From NCBI GenBank assembly GCA_002900995.3, contig CM035309.1, positions 558,001-622,000 on the forward strand: DNA of 64,000 nucleotides, written 5' to 3'. The notes beneath the pieces were generated by a model. It made no database searches and had not been told where the DNA came from. It saw nothing but the letters and a program-made list of their open reading frames with translations. The translations under genes and the position numbers were made by a program. This stretch comes from Ganoderma boninense. Its lineage: Eukaryota > Basidiomycota > Agaricomycetes > Polyporales > Polyporaceae. Each line of letters begins with the position of its first letter. The stretch's first letter is position 1. Shown here piece after piece: positions 1 to 11,333 of this stretch.

Positions 1-557
1 CGAACAGGAAACTTGCGCCCCGGGCAGGTGCGGGCGACGCGCCTGCCCGCTGCTGGTGGCGCGCCCTCCCCGTGATGGCCCATGAATCATGATCCATGAT
101 ATCGTCAGGGTGCGGCTTCAAGTTGAGTTCAGCGGGCCTTGTTGGCAGGCACCGGAATTGGCATGGACGCACGTAGGCCGCTGCGTCCATGGCCCATGGC
201 TCCATGTCCTCGGACTGAGCGGCTTAGGCCTTTGCCGCTGCTGCCCGCCCTCCCCCCCTCCTGCGCTGCGGTGAGGGCGGGGGCGAGGGCAAGGGATCTG
301 CATGCGTCATGGAGAAACGCTCTGCCGCGTCGAGCTCCAACCGCGCCCTGCGGGCCGACCACCGTTTTTCCACTGCTGGGGCGGGGCGGGGCGGCCGGCG
401 GACGGTGTGTCGTTTGAGTTACAGTTTTGCTTGTTTGTCAAACACTTTTTCCCGTGGCATTAGTGTAACTCTGAGCTTTTTCTTTGCGGCGTCCTTGACT
501 ACAGCACGCGCCTGTGTGTCTGCAGTTGCAATTGTGCCCGACGACACGACATGCGCC

Positions 558-587
558 ATGATGATGATGATGATGATGATGATGATG
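558..587. repeat. (ATG)10 trinucleotide microsatellite
   Basis: Ten perfect tandem ATG units, embedded in non-coding sequence. In the local forward open frame it would encode poly-Met, which argues against that frame being real. Confidence 0.97.
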
Positions 588-1197
588 TGCGGGGACACAC
601 AATTGCTCCTCGATCCTGGCCCGCCGTACGCGCCAGGGGCTCTACAGCTCCGTTGCTGCACGGCATTCGAGGACGGGTTGGTTAAGGCGAGCGATTTGCG
701 GTTTCGTGCGCACGCTCGTCGCAGTCTCGTCTCGTCAGATAGGGTTGTCGATGGCTCTGGGCAAGGAGCTCGCGCAGCCCAGTTACCTAAACATATCGCA
801 ACATTTGACACACGCTGACGTTGGCTTGCTTGCGTCCAGCTGCAGCTTGCGGCCCTGCTCGCCGACGGGACTCGAGAGCCTTGGTCGAGCATGTGTGTAT
901 CATATCGCGCACCTCGCTCCAGTGTCCCGGGCGACATGACGGCAGCGACTCGCTCGCTTGCTCCCCCCCTTCCCTCCCCCCATCCCCTCGCGTGCTTCGA
1001 CGGAGGCGGTCCCCGCACCACCACGTACGCGCATATCTCCTGTTACGGAAGCCGCCATTCACCATTCACATTTACGCGCACTCCGGTCCCAGCGGACCTC
1101 GAGCCCCATCGAAGTTCTATTTCTATTCGCACGGACCCAGGCCTGCAGCACCCAGTCTAAGCGAACGGGTAAGAGTTCGCAAGGACTCATGCGACGC

Positions 1198-1215
1198 TGG
1201 TGGTGGTGGTGGTGG
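1198..1215. repeat. (TGG)6 microsatellite
   Basis: Six perfect TGG units, followed by further imperfect TGG/GTG units to about 1229. Confidence 0.95.
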
Positions 1216-1608
1216 AGGGTGTGGTGGTCGTTTGGCCGTTAACCGCCCCCTCTCCGTCCGCGTCCGCCCTGAGCTCGACCTCGCCTCGGCCTGGACGATG
1301 GACGATGGACGAACGTGAGCATCCACATCGGCGTGATGCCGGCGGCGACGACCCCACCCAACGGCCCTGCAATCTCCATCTCCGTCCCGCATCGCACGAC
1401 GCAGACTCAAGAGAGTGGCGCAGCACGCGGCGCGCGCGGTGGGACGATCCGAGCATTCAGCATTCAATTGCCCCCCTTGTCCCCTTCTTCCCCGTCCCCT
1501 CCCCACCCCTCGGACGAAGGGCGCGGTGCTCTGTATTGGTCCTGGGTCTCGGGCCTGGGGCCTTCTGCCATCTGAAAAACGATCCAGCGATCCGCGCATC
1601 GGGCGATG

Positions 1609-1632
1609 TCGAAGTCGAAGTCGAAGTCGAAG
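1609..1632. repeat. (TCGAAG)4 hexamer repeat
   Basis: Four perfect TCGAAG units, with a diverged copy of the same word about 20 bases downstream. Confidence 0.95.
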
Positions 1633-2057
1633 CCCCCCAAGCCCGAAGTCGAAGGCAACGGCAAAGGCGACGGCGACGGCCAAGCGAATGTCGGAATCGC
1701 AAGACGATGCCGATGACGATGGACGATGCCATCTGCATCTCGCGTCCCGCCGCTTCGGGCCCTCCGATATTGTCGCGCTCTTGTTCAGCTTTCTTTTTTG
1801 CTTCCTCGTCGCGCCGCCGCTGCCATGCCAGCCTGGCCCCGTAGTGCGACCGTGGGGACTCCCGTCTACCCGTCGCTGTACAACAATAGGAGGAGCAGCG
1901 GCAGCAGCACCAGCGAAATCTTCTTATTGTAGGCGTCCTATGATGCCGATGGAGCCCCCTCCGACGTCCACACCGCAGGGACGGCAGTGTCCTTGAGGGT
2001 CGACGAGCTGAGGCGCTCCGTCTCCGTGTCTGTGGCCGTGGCTGTAGCTGTTTGTGG

Positions 2058-2081
2058 GTGCGCGTGCGCGTGCGCGTGCGC
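2058..2081. repeat. (GTGCGC)4 hexamer repeat
   Basis: Four perfect GTGCGC units. The alternating purine-pyrimidine run is compatible with Z-DNA formation (inference). Confidence 0.95.
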
Positions 2082-4035
2082 CGATTTCGAATGCGTGAGT
2101 CGCCTGCCCTCATCACCCGCTGTCGCGCCGATTTCGATTTTGTCTGTCGTGGGCTGATGATTCTGATTTCTCTTGCACGCCGCATCCCTTGCCTAGCCTA
2201 GCCTCCGAGCCGAGCCACCACCACGTTTAACTTTTCCACCATCATCCGAGGCCTCATCGCGATGCGGCGGCGACGACGGCCGCTCGCTCTGAGCTCTCGC
2301 ATCGTCCCTGGGTGCGCCACAGCCCGCCTCGCCCTGGCAATGCTGCGTGGGTACGGTTCTAGTGGGTGGAGGTGGGGGTGGGGGAACCGAGGACGTCCCC
2401 CACGTGGGCCACTAGCCTGAGCACTGGGCACTCCCGCCGTTCAAGGAAGAGAGCAACGGCGCGGACTGACTGGGCTCGGCCTCGCCACGTTTTGTGTGTA
2501 CCATGCCGTGCAAACTCACCGTCGTCCGTATCATGCAGGCTCCCGAGTACTTGCCATGCAGACGCATCCGTATCATGCACACTGCCGGCTGGCTCCCCTC
2601 CCTCCCCACTCAGAACCGACCCGGTGCCTCGAGGTCGTACCGGGCCCATCTCCTAGGCCCGGCCCCTACAATAGACGAGAACGTGAACCACCCGCCGTGG
2701 CCGACGGCTGTGCGGTCCTTCTGTGATGGCTGCAAGAGCAAGTAACCGCTTTCGAGCGGGTTCGCCCGACTCGTCTCGGGCGATTATCAAATGCCTCAGT
2801 GCCTGCAAGCCGTTTTTTTGTTTTTGTTTCTCTTTCGAATGCAGGTTACAAATAATAATAACCGTCTCGTGTCCCATGTTCCAAGGATCAGCTCGCTTGC
2901 TCGTTCACCCTCGCTCGCCGACGCCTTCGAGGGAGCACGTCAGGCGGCGGGGGCTAAGGCTGAGGCTTTCTCCTCCGGGCCATACACCGCCGGATCCGGC
3001 AACTAGCTAATGCGCCGTAGTATGTCAGTCGGACGGAGCTGAACAACGCGCAGTGCACCCGTGCGCGAGCTTCGTGGTGCCAATCCAATCGTGTCGCCCC
3101 GGCCGCATTGCAGAGGCCTGGCTCGGAGGGAACATGGACGCGCGCCTAGCAGTCGTTGCTCGCCTAACCCCAACTTGGGTGCAGCGCCTTCTCGGGACTT
3201 GTCACTTCTGTGGTGTGGCAGAATTGGCACCGGGGGGTAGAGCTCCGTGCTACGCACGCCCCCTGGTCACGGCGATGGGAGATGGCGTTGAGCTTCCTGT
3301 TCGCTGCCTGGCCACTGGGCTGCTTCGCAGGTGATATCGATCCTGTCGCGTTTCGGAATAGGCACTCAAGCTCAAGCGCAAGCGACGGGGATCGTCCGAG
3401 CCCAAAAGTGGGCGTTCGGGCCCATTCCGCGTCCGGGCGCCTCACATCCGATCCTCGTCGGGACTTCCCACACTCCAGGCGCGCGTTGCGGAGCTTCTTC
3501 CTCCTCCCTCGCGTCCTCGTCCGCCTTCTTCTTGTGGGCGCTTGGGAATCCCTCCGTGCAGGCAGCGTGCAGCCCACCCAGTGACCAGTCCCAGCCCTCG
3601 CCTGCGGCGGCCACGTCGTCCTGCCTTTCGATGGATGCCCGCTCCAGCCTCCGGCCCCATCGCCTCCTCGCGTGCCCCGGGGCACGTCCCCGACGTGACG
3701 CGCTGCCGATTCTAATTTCTGACTCTCGGAATCTTTTGGCCAGTTGTTCAGTACGTACTCGCACCACGTTGCGCTTGCACAGTGGCCGGCGAATACTGAG
3801 CACGACCCACTAGAACCACAGAATCATGCTCTCCAAAGCGCCCCGTACGCCATCATCAAGTTCCCGGAAGTCCGTATCGCGCATGTGTAGACGAGGAAAG
3901 GGTGCAAACATCACTCTATCGCAGCACGGACCCTCGAGCTCGTGACTTCTTCGTGCCCGTGCATCCAAAACGACGTTCCTCGTCGTCGGTGGCATTTGTG
4001 GAAAGCGCGTGCAGATGGCGCGCCACACATGTTCA

Positions 4036-4052
4036 GTAAGTACTGCACTTAC
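4036..4052. repeat. Inverted repeat GTAAGT...ACTTAC
   Basis: Six-base perfect inverted arms (GTAAGT and ACTTAC) around a 5-base centre. Each arm is a consensus-like 5' splice-site word. It is one of several GTAAGTAC-like words in the gene-free stretches. Confidence 0.8.
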
Positions 4053-5204
4053 TTGCCGACGGCGGACTCCTTGCTGCTCACCGACGACTTTTCGAAATCT
4101 GCGTTGGTGATGCGCGTCATGCGGCGCGCTCCCCGTCCGTGATGCGCGAGAATGAAAGATCAATATTGCTTCGCGGAACGTCCTGTCTCTGGGCCTCCCG
4201 ATCACACACGATCGGTAGCGATGAGGTGCCTCCCCGATCAATCGCTGCCAAGTTTGAGCAGGTCAGGATTGGTGCTGCACCCTCTCCCCCCCGCTGGTGC
4301 AAGCTCCGATCACTTACTGACCAGTCGAATACAGTGCTTAATCTCAGAACGGGGCGACGCATGTCGCCGTCCAGCCATCCGGTTTCGGCGATATCGATGC
4401 CGCGGCAGGCGGTACTCAACGGTGGATCCTTTTCCACCCTGTTTCATGGCGTTGGCATCTGGTGGCATCTCTGGAGTCAGAATCAGACTGCACAAGCTGG
4501 CTGCTGATGTCGAGGCGGAGGCGGTGCTCCGCCATCGGACGAGTATCCGCATTTGGTGCGTGTTGTTCGAGACGACGAACGTCCCGATTCCAGAACGGAC
4601 GCCGCAACTTGAAGGGCAGGCCTGGAAGTTACCAGCACCGTGAGCCCTTGCCTCCTTATCGACGTCGTCGTCGTCATCGGCCTCTGACGAAACCGTCTTC
4701 TCTCTGGGCCGGGCTCAGAGGGGGGTTTAGAGGGCCAGAAGTGCTGGCGATCCTCCCACTGCAACCGACAGGCCTTACCAATCGCTGAGATTGGGGTGAC
4801 GTCTCTTTCTAATTGCCTCTGAGCTGACTCATAAACACTAGTACTCTCTTCATTGCGAAAGATGCCGGTGTACCCAATCCCCCGCCGCAGGAGGGACGAA
4901 ATGAAATTGGACCAAAATACACTAGTAGCCACTGGCAGATAAGTATGGGCACAGGCCGGCGGGAATCAGCGAACATAAATACGAATACGAATACGGATAC
5001 AGTACCCATACTTGGACAGAACTGTGGATACTTACCACTCGCCCAGACTAGCCACAGCACTGGGCCAGGACGATGCCCGACATGGCCACATACGGTGTTT
5101 CAAAAGGTTATATGCGGCAGGGAGGGCCCCCCAGTCCCGTCCCGAGTCGACCGTGACGCAGGGCCCAGCAGCGTTTTGCGTTTCGAAGCTTCCGCTTCCT
5201 CGTC

Positions 5205-5236
5205 CGATGCGTCGATGCGTCGATGCGTCGATGCGC
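5205..5236. repeat. (CGATGCGT)4 octamer minisatellite
   Basis: Four tandem copies of CGATGCGT; the last copy ends in C instead of T. No gene is associated with it. Confidence 0.95.
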
Positions 5237-6530
5237 TTCTGCCGCTGCGCGTCCGCGATCCGTTACGACATGTGGCACTCGCATACGACCAGCCCTCGTA
5301 TGGCCGCGGACGCAGTGCGCCCCTCTCTGGGGCCCCTCTCTGCCCCCACACAGTACTAGTCGCTGGCACCCGGGGGCCCCTCGTCGTCAGAAAAACCTGA
5401 ATGAAACCGAAACCGACACCGAAACTCTGCGCAACACTTGGGAGACGCGTCCGCGTCGCCGCGGGCTGGAGGCATTCTGGGCCCTTCTTGGGACGCGCGC
5501 CGCACCCTGTCGTGTATTCGTGTATTCGGAATTTGCGGCGCGATGCGGCATGCGGGAAGTGTTGCCAGTGTAAGTATACAATACGATACGATATATCGCG
5601 TCTCGGATGCGCAGCGCAGCGCACGCCACTCAGACTCGTGCTGACCCAGTAAGTAATGAGTATTGACATCGATATCTATTGCGGACCACCTATTCGTATT
5701 GTTGCTGTACTAGGCCGCAAGCTCCGATACCGGTATATCTCTCTGGCCTTCATGTAACTGTAACTGTAACCGTAAGTCTCACTCTATACTCCATTGGATC
5801 CTCCGCCGTCTAAACCTTTTCCCCTCCACCCCACCCCACACAGCACACAGCACGCTGCGAGGACCGGGCCCGGCGAGCACGGGATATTGCGCGAGCAAAG
5901 AAGCAGAGATTAATCGTCGCTTGCGGCAAAGAAGGGCCTGCTACCCCTACCCTGCCCTATCAGGCAGGCGGCAGAACCTCGCACTGCGCAGAAGACACAC
6001 ACAAATGATGGATGGCGCAAAAAGAAGCCCAAGAACTCCACCACGAGGCTCCCAGTCACTGGCGCCAGTGTGCACCTTCCTCAGTGGCCGCTAGCTGCCA
6101 GCCACCCGGCCCCCATCCCCTCCGACTCCAAGGTTTCGACAGGGCGACGGTGGTCAGTGCTCAGCGCTCACCGACCAACCCCCCCGCGCGCGCGAACGAC
6201 CGTGGCTCGACGCAACTCGCGTTCTGCCAGACCCTGAACGAAGGGGCCTCGGGTCCCAGGCTGAGGCTTTCAAGTCACGCCTCTGGCCACAGCGATCGAA
6301 TCCAACGAATCCGAATCCAACGCATACATTCATTCGAACGTGCGCCGTATTCCCGGGCCCGGCCCCCTCGATGCTCGACGCTCGACGCTCGCTCCTCGTT
6401 CCTTGCTCCCGTACCCCGTCTTCCTAAGGTCCTTTCCTGAGGCCTCATGCCTCAGGCTGGCGGTCACGACTCAGTACTCAGCGCTCAGCCCTGGGGGCCC
6501 CTTCTCCAAGTCCGGCCTCTCAGGCTCTTC

Positions 6531-6555
6531 CACACCCACACCCACACCCACACAC
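6531..6555. repeat. (CACACC)4 hexamer repeat
   Basis: Three perfect CACACC units followed by CACACA. Confidence 0.93.
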
Positions 6556-6752
6556 GGTCACTAGGGCGAGTCAGGCTGCCGCGGCACTGGCAGCAGCGGC
6601 ACTCGCACTCGCGCTCAGCCCGCTCCGACTCCTACCGACCTTGCATCGGCAGATATCTCAGACCTGAGGTCTGAGGCCTGATCGTCGACAGGCCGGAAGG
6701 AGGCGCAGATGCGGAAAAGGCAGGTCGACAGACCGTCTCCGAGTCCTTGGAG

Positions 6753-6765
6753 CCTGAGGCCTGAG
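6753..6765 (+). repeat. Dispersed 13-mer CCTGAGGCCTGAG, copy 1
   Basis: Exact copy of a 13-base word found at five distant non-coding places in the window (others at 21154, 21632, 22085 and 37762). Related partial copies lie close by at 6436-6456 and 6661-6680. Confidence 0.9.
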
Positions 6766-6834
6766 CCAGGAGAGACACCAGAAGCTCGAGAAATAGGAAG
6801 GAACGTGCTACATGTCCGGATCCACCACGCACGC

Positions 6835-6879
6835 GTCTCGTCTCGTTTTGTCTCGTCTCGTTTTGTCTCGCCTCGTCTT
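6835..6879. repeat. 15-bp minisatellite, three copies
   Basis: The unit GTCTCGTCTCGTTTT is present at 6835-6849 and 6850-6864 exactly. A diverged third copy lies at 6865-6879. Confidence 0.93.
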
Positions 6880-8016
6880 GACAACACACTCTTGATTTAT
6901 TTTCGTCTACATACTGGGTAATTATGTACAGTGACACGAAGACACGCAAACACGAAGACACGGCACGAGACCGATATAGGCGACACTGACACTCGTGCCC
7001 CGCGGGGATGGAGTGCCAGTGAGCCAGAGATAGGTCCGAGTCGCAGTCACCTCGAGAAGCCAGCCAGCCCCCTCTGCCACTGCAGGCGACTCGGATGCCC
7101 TTCTCCCCGCGCAGCCTCGAGCCCTGCGCACGGTCCCGCGCACAACAGCAGCACCACGATGCGGCCCATACATAAGTACTTACCCACGGGCCGGGCCCCT
7201 CGCAAATCGTCGCCCACAACGCCAAACTGCGGGAACGCACCTTGTGTGGCATGCGATGTGCGGGCCTCCCCGTGCCCGTGCCCGTGCAGGGCCGCCTTCG
7301 TCTTCGTCTTGCATGTTCGACTTCGCGTCCGCGGACGGGCTTGGCAGCACGCCGCACGCCCACACCCACCTCATGGACGTCATGCGCGCACGCACATACG
7401 CAGACGGGGTCCGTCCGCTGCTGCGTGGTGGCCCCGTGCCAGCCATCGCGTCCGCTGCACCGTGCCAACGTTCGGGTACGTCTCCTGTTCTTCCCTTGTC
7501 CTCCCCTGTCCTCCTCTTCCCTCCCCGCTGCCGGCCACGCGTTGCGCAGAACGCGCGGCCGGCAGCGGTAGGGACGGTGGTGGCACTGATGTGAATATGA
7601 ATGCGAACTCACATCTTCTTCCAGGCCACGACCCACAAACACGAGCACGAGCACGAGCACAAACACAGAAAAGCAAGGCCACGCACCTGCTCTCGAACAG
7701 ATCACGCTCCTCGCTCCCGAGCTGGAACACACAGAGTTAAACTCGGGCCTTCCTCCAGTCCCAGTGCGTCCTGGCTCCTTGGCTCCCTGGCTCTCTGGGT
7801 CTCGGCACCCTCCTCCCCCAGCATGTGTGGGAAAAGCCCCCGAGCTTCCTTTCCTTCAAAGTTCACGTCCAGGCTTCCAGCTTCCCCATCTCCCATCAGC
7901 CTGTCACGGCCACCGACACGGCCAGAGGCGCCCCGCAATGCCGGCATAGATAGTTGGGCCTTGTGCGGGGAAGCCTGCTCGCCTGCTCGCTTTAGGCGAG
8001 GCGGACCCGGCGCTGG

Positions 8017-8048
8017 GGCGCGCAGCTGGGATGGCGCGCAGCTGGGAT
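8017..8048. repeat. 16-bp tandem duplication
   Basis: The unit GGCGCGCAGCTGGGAT occurs twice in tandem, with a partial third unit up to about 8055. The GCTGGGA core recurs at 8084-8096. Confidence 0.95.
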
Positions 8049-8165
8049 GGCGCGCCGCGTTTGTTTGTCGCGGGCTCTCGGAAGCTGGGAGCTGGGAGTT
8101 GGGAGTTGGGATTCGAGAGTGTCTGAACCCCTGCGCTCTGCGTTCTGCGTCGCGCCGCCGCACCA

Positions 8166-8218
8166 CATCCCCATCCTCATCCCCATCCCCATCCATATCC
8201 GTATCCGTATCCGTATCT
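8166..8218. repeat. ATCC-based hexamer array
   Basis: A run of CATCCC / ATCCGT hexamers containing three ATCCGT units in a row. The same hexamer family is seen near 4981-5000 (reverse complement) and at 15640-15670. Confidence 0.9.
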
Positions 8219-8400
8219 CGCCTCGCCTGGGGCTCGGGCTCTGTCAGCGCGGGACTTTTAGAGCTCTTGTTGCCGGTCGCGGTCGGGTCGGGCCGCGGCG
8301 TGCCTGCCTGTGATATTACTACTCGCAATTCGCATTCGCGCCGCTGCCGCTGCCGCTGCTTGTTCGCCGAGCCGCCGAGCGTTCGCGTCCTCCCTCGCGC

Positions 8401-8430
8401 GGGTTTGAGTTTGGGTTTGGGTTTGAGTTT
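8401..8430. repeat. GGGTTT hexamer repeat
   Basis: Imperfect array of GGGTTT/GAGTTT units. It looks telomere-like but is not the TTAGGG fungal repeat, and it is internal. Confidence 0.9.
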
Positions 8431-11333
8431 GCGACTGCACCTCCCCTATCTGACTGGGTCGATTACAGTACGAGTGGGGAGCGGGGCATTGGTACGCGCC
8501 GCGGTCGCCGGCAACCGGGGTAGTCAGCGAGCGTGCTCCGGCGGGCGACGGTGGGCAAAGGGGCAGACTGACCATTCGTTTCGCGAGTCCTGTGAACATA
8601 CCAACTACCGACTGCAACCGCGAGCGAGGAGAGCAGACGACGCGTGATCATGATGCGCGATTCACGACGACCGCCGCCGCCCGCTTGCAGCCTGTAAGAC
8701 GATGTGTACGGCATAGTCTGGCGGCTCCCCTCCCCCTTCCCCATACGTCTGGCTCTGTGCGCGTTGGACGCAAAGCGAACCTTCTTCCCATCCATCTCTG
8801 CGAGACATGGCGACATCCCCTCGGCCCTTGTCCGTCTTGTCCTCCAGGCTCTCCTAGAGCGCGCCACGACACGCCCCACGCAACGGCCCTGCACGCGCTG
8901 CTGCCGCGCGCACTCTCCTCGTCCTGTTCTCTCTCCTCGTCCCGTTTTGTCTTGTGCTGTGCATGCCCATCTGCGCGCGCCGTCGGCCAGAGTCGGAGTG
9001 GTGCACGAGGTGTGGGGGGGAGGGGGGCGCCGTCTCCAGGAAGCGAACAGCGACTGCCGCTGTCGCTGTCGATAACGAGTCGACCATGACGCCGTGACGG
9101 CTCCTGATGCGTTCCCGCCGGGGTCAGCAATGCGTGCAGACGCCGTGCTGCTGTAAGTAGCTGTAACTCGAAGTTGAACGGAGGGGGCGCGCGGTTCCCG
9201 CAGACGTACATCTATGTAAAGTGCGGCAGTGCCGGGGCAAGCCACTCGCCCTTCCCGCCCTCGAGATGCCTCCGGCGCCAGGTGCGTGGTCGTCTCTGGT
9301 CGTCTGCCTCCGGAGTTGGAAACGAACGCGCTCCGGAGACGCGTCCGTGGCCTGGACCAACGGGGCTCCGCTGCCAGGACGTCAGGACGTGCGTACGTAG
9401 GGACGGCAGTGGGGCAGCCACATCGGTGCCGCAGCCACAGCCGCGCGGCGACGCAGACGTTGTGGTGGAGGTGGTGGTGGCTCGCAGAGCGTGGACGGAT
9501 GGATGGCGTCGAACACGTCGGACGGCCGTCGGCACGTTTGGACGTCGAACCTTGGGGGAGGCACTGTGGCACGTTATCGGATTAGATGCGCGAAGCAGGA
9601 GACGACGATAGAAGACGGGCAGCCTTACTCGTCGCTGTCGTTCGCACTGGTCCACCCGCACGGCGCGTATGACGCAGAGGAGGTTGCGTCATGTATATAT
9701 GAGCCCGTCCGATTCCAATCCCGGCTGGGCCTCCTTTGTCCTCTATCCCTTGTTCGTTCCTTGCCCTCCGAGCCGCCGCGTCCGCAGCACGGAGCCGCTT
9801 ACGGCTCTGGCTCTGGCTCTGTCTTTAGCTTCGGAGCGCGTGGCGAGTCCATCCGCTGGGTGGGCCGAGTGGAAGACGAAGGACGGACGGGCTGCAGCGG
9901 CAGCCTGCTCTGCTTCGCCGCTCGTGCCAGTGGCATGGTCGTCACGAGTCGCAGAAGCCTTCCTTGCACCCCTTCATCCTCGCTTGCTTCGTCTCCCTTC
10001 CTTCCTTCCCTCCCTCCTTCCTTCGCCACGCGTCCGTCTGCGCACGATCCACCAGCGAGGCCACGCGCGGCGGGGCAGATCCGCAGCCAGGGCGAGGGCG
10101 AGGGGCCGATCCCAGCCCGAGTCCGAGTGTGGCGGGGCCGTAGGGCATGGGGCACAGGCACAGCATTATCCCCCACGGAAGACGAAGACGAAGACGGAAG
10201 ACGAAAGAGGCGTGACGAGAGCCGCGACGGCGACGGCGGCGTGGAGGGGTGGGGAGGATGGGGAGCGGGGATGGGAAAGAAGGTACAGAAGGGAACCGGG
10301 GACACGCTACTAGGAATCGAAGCTCGTCCAAAGCCCGGGCAGAGAACCCTCGCGACACGGGGGCGGCGTGGGAGAAGAAGCCGCCTCCCCCGCAGCCAGC
10401 CGGCCGGCCTTGCGCACAGTCTGGGTGTCTGGGGAGGGGGCGACGGTGCCCGACGGCCGTCGCCCGCTCGGCACGCGGCTCTCGGGCTTCGGGTGGGTGG
10501 GGTGGGGTGGGCTCGGACTCGGGCACGGGGGAAGAGGAGGGAGGAGGAGGGGGTCCGGGACCTATACGGACATCGTGGTGCGTGGGACCGAGAGTGCCAT
10601 CTGAAACCTTGCAATATACGTGCATGTGCGGGCATCGTCCTACTGTATAAAATGCAGCGTGAGGAGGCGCGGACGCAAAACGTATGATAACACTGAAGTA
10701 GAGGATACATACAGACAGACGGAGAGAGAGAGTACTGCAGCTAAGACCCGAGAACATGACAAGGGGCATAATACGCGAGACAGAGAGCATGGACAGAGGT
10801 TATACTTAGCGAGGGGAGGGAGAGGGTTCCAGAGCCGGTGGTATCGGTATCTGCTGGATGCGGATTCGGGTCTCATTGTACTGGGAGGCGGAGACGGCAG
10901 ATCGGGACTGAGGATATTATCGTGTACAACGGTCGCGCGCGGTCGGGAACTGTAATGATTTTGTGAGCCTGTGCATGGGAGACGAGGAGCGGTAAAAAAC
11001 AGCGAGCATGGCGAAAGCGAGGACGGCAAACCCGGGAGGAGCACGTGCAAGACTTGAAGAGAGAGCGTAAATATTTGCCGAGAGAGCGGTGGTGGTGCGT
11101 GCGTGCAAGGAAGAGACGGACAATCCAGCCGATAGAGCCGGGACGGGATTGGGCGGAGGAAGCTGGAAGCTGACCTGGACGTAACACGCAAGGCAGGGAA
11201 CTCGATGACGTTGGAGGACGACTCGACCGGATGCGAGCAGCGGGACCAATGGGTGGAACCATGGAACCATCGGATGAGACGAACCAAGGAAGCGATGGCG
11301 AACGGCGAGCGAGGGACCTTCCCGCCCGGGACC

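Larger units (their letters stand above)
1..11333. other. Gene-free stretch (11.3 kb), repeat-rich
   Basis: I find no supportable gene on either strand. Open frames of 200-400 codons occur (for example 9491-10687 + and 6632-7732 -), but they overlap one another in several frames and are rich in Arg, Pro, Ser and Ala. They show no domain motif and have no flanking splice pattern, as expected of GC-rich non-coding DNA. The stretch holds many microsatellites and short minisatellites, listed separately, plus copies of short words that recur elsewhere in the window. CpG is not visibly depleted, which argues against old silenced transposons. Unannotated lncRNA or very small genes cannot be excluded. 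Confidence 0.7.

Noticed and set aside
5028..5036. ATACTTACC as the 5' end of a U1 snRNA
   Set aside because: The bases that follow do not match U1, and no Sm site or stem-loop could be seen.
6632..7732. 366-codon minus-strand frame
   Set aside because: Crosses the 15-bp minisatellite and other simple repeats, has no recognisable domain, and overlaps equally long plus-strand frames.
8401..8430. GGGTTT array as a telomere remnant
   Set aside because: Fungal telomeres are TTAGGG. The unit differs, the array is short and internal.
9491..10687. 398-codon plus-strand frame
   Set aside because: Low complexity (Gly/Arg/Pro/Ser), overlapped by frames of about 280-300 codons on the opposite strand, no domain, no promoter. 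Likely chance in GC-rich DNA.
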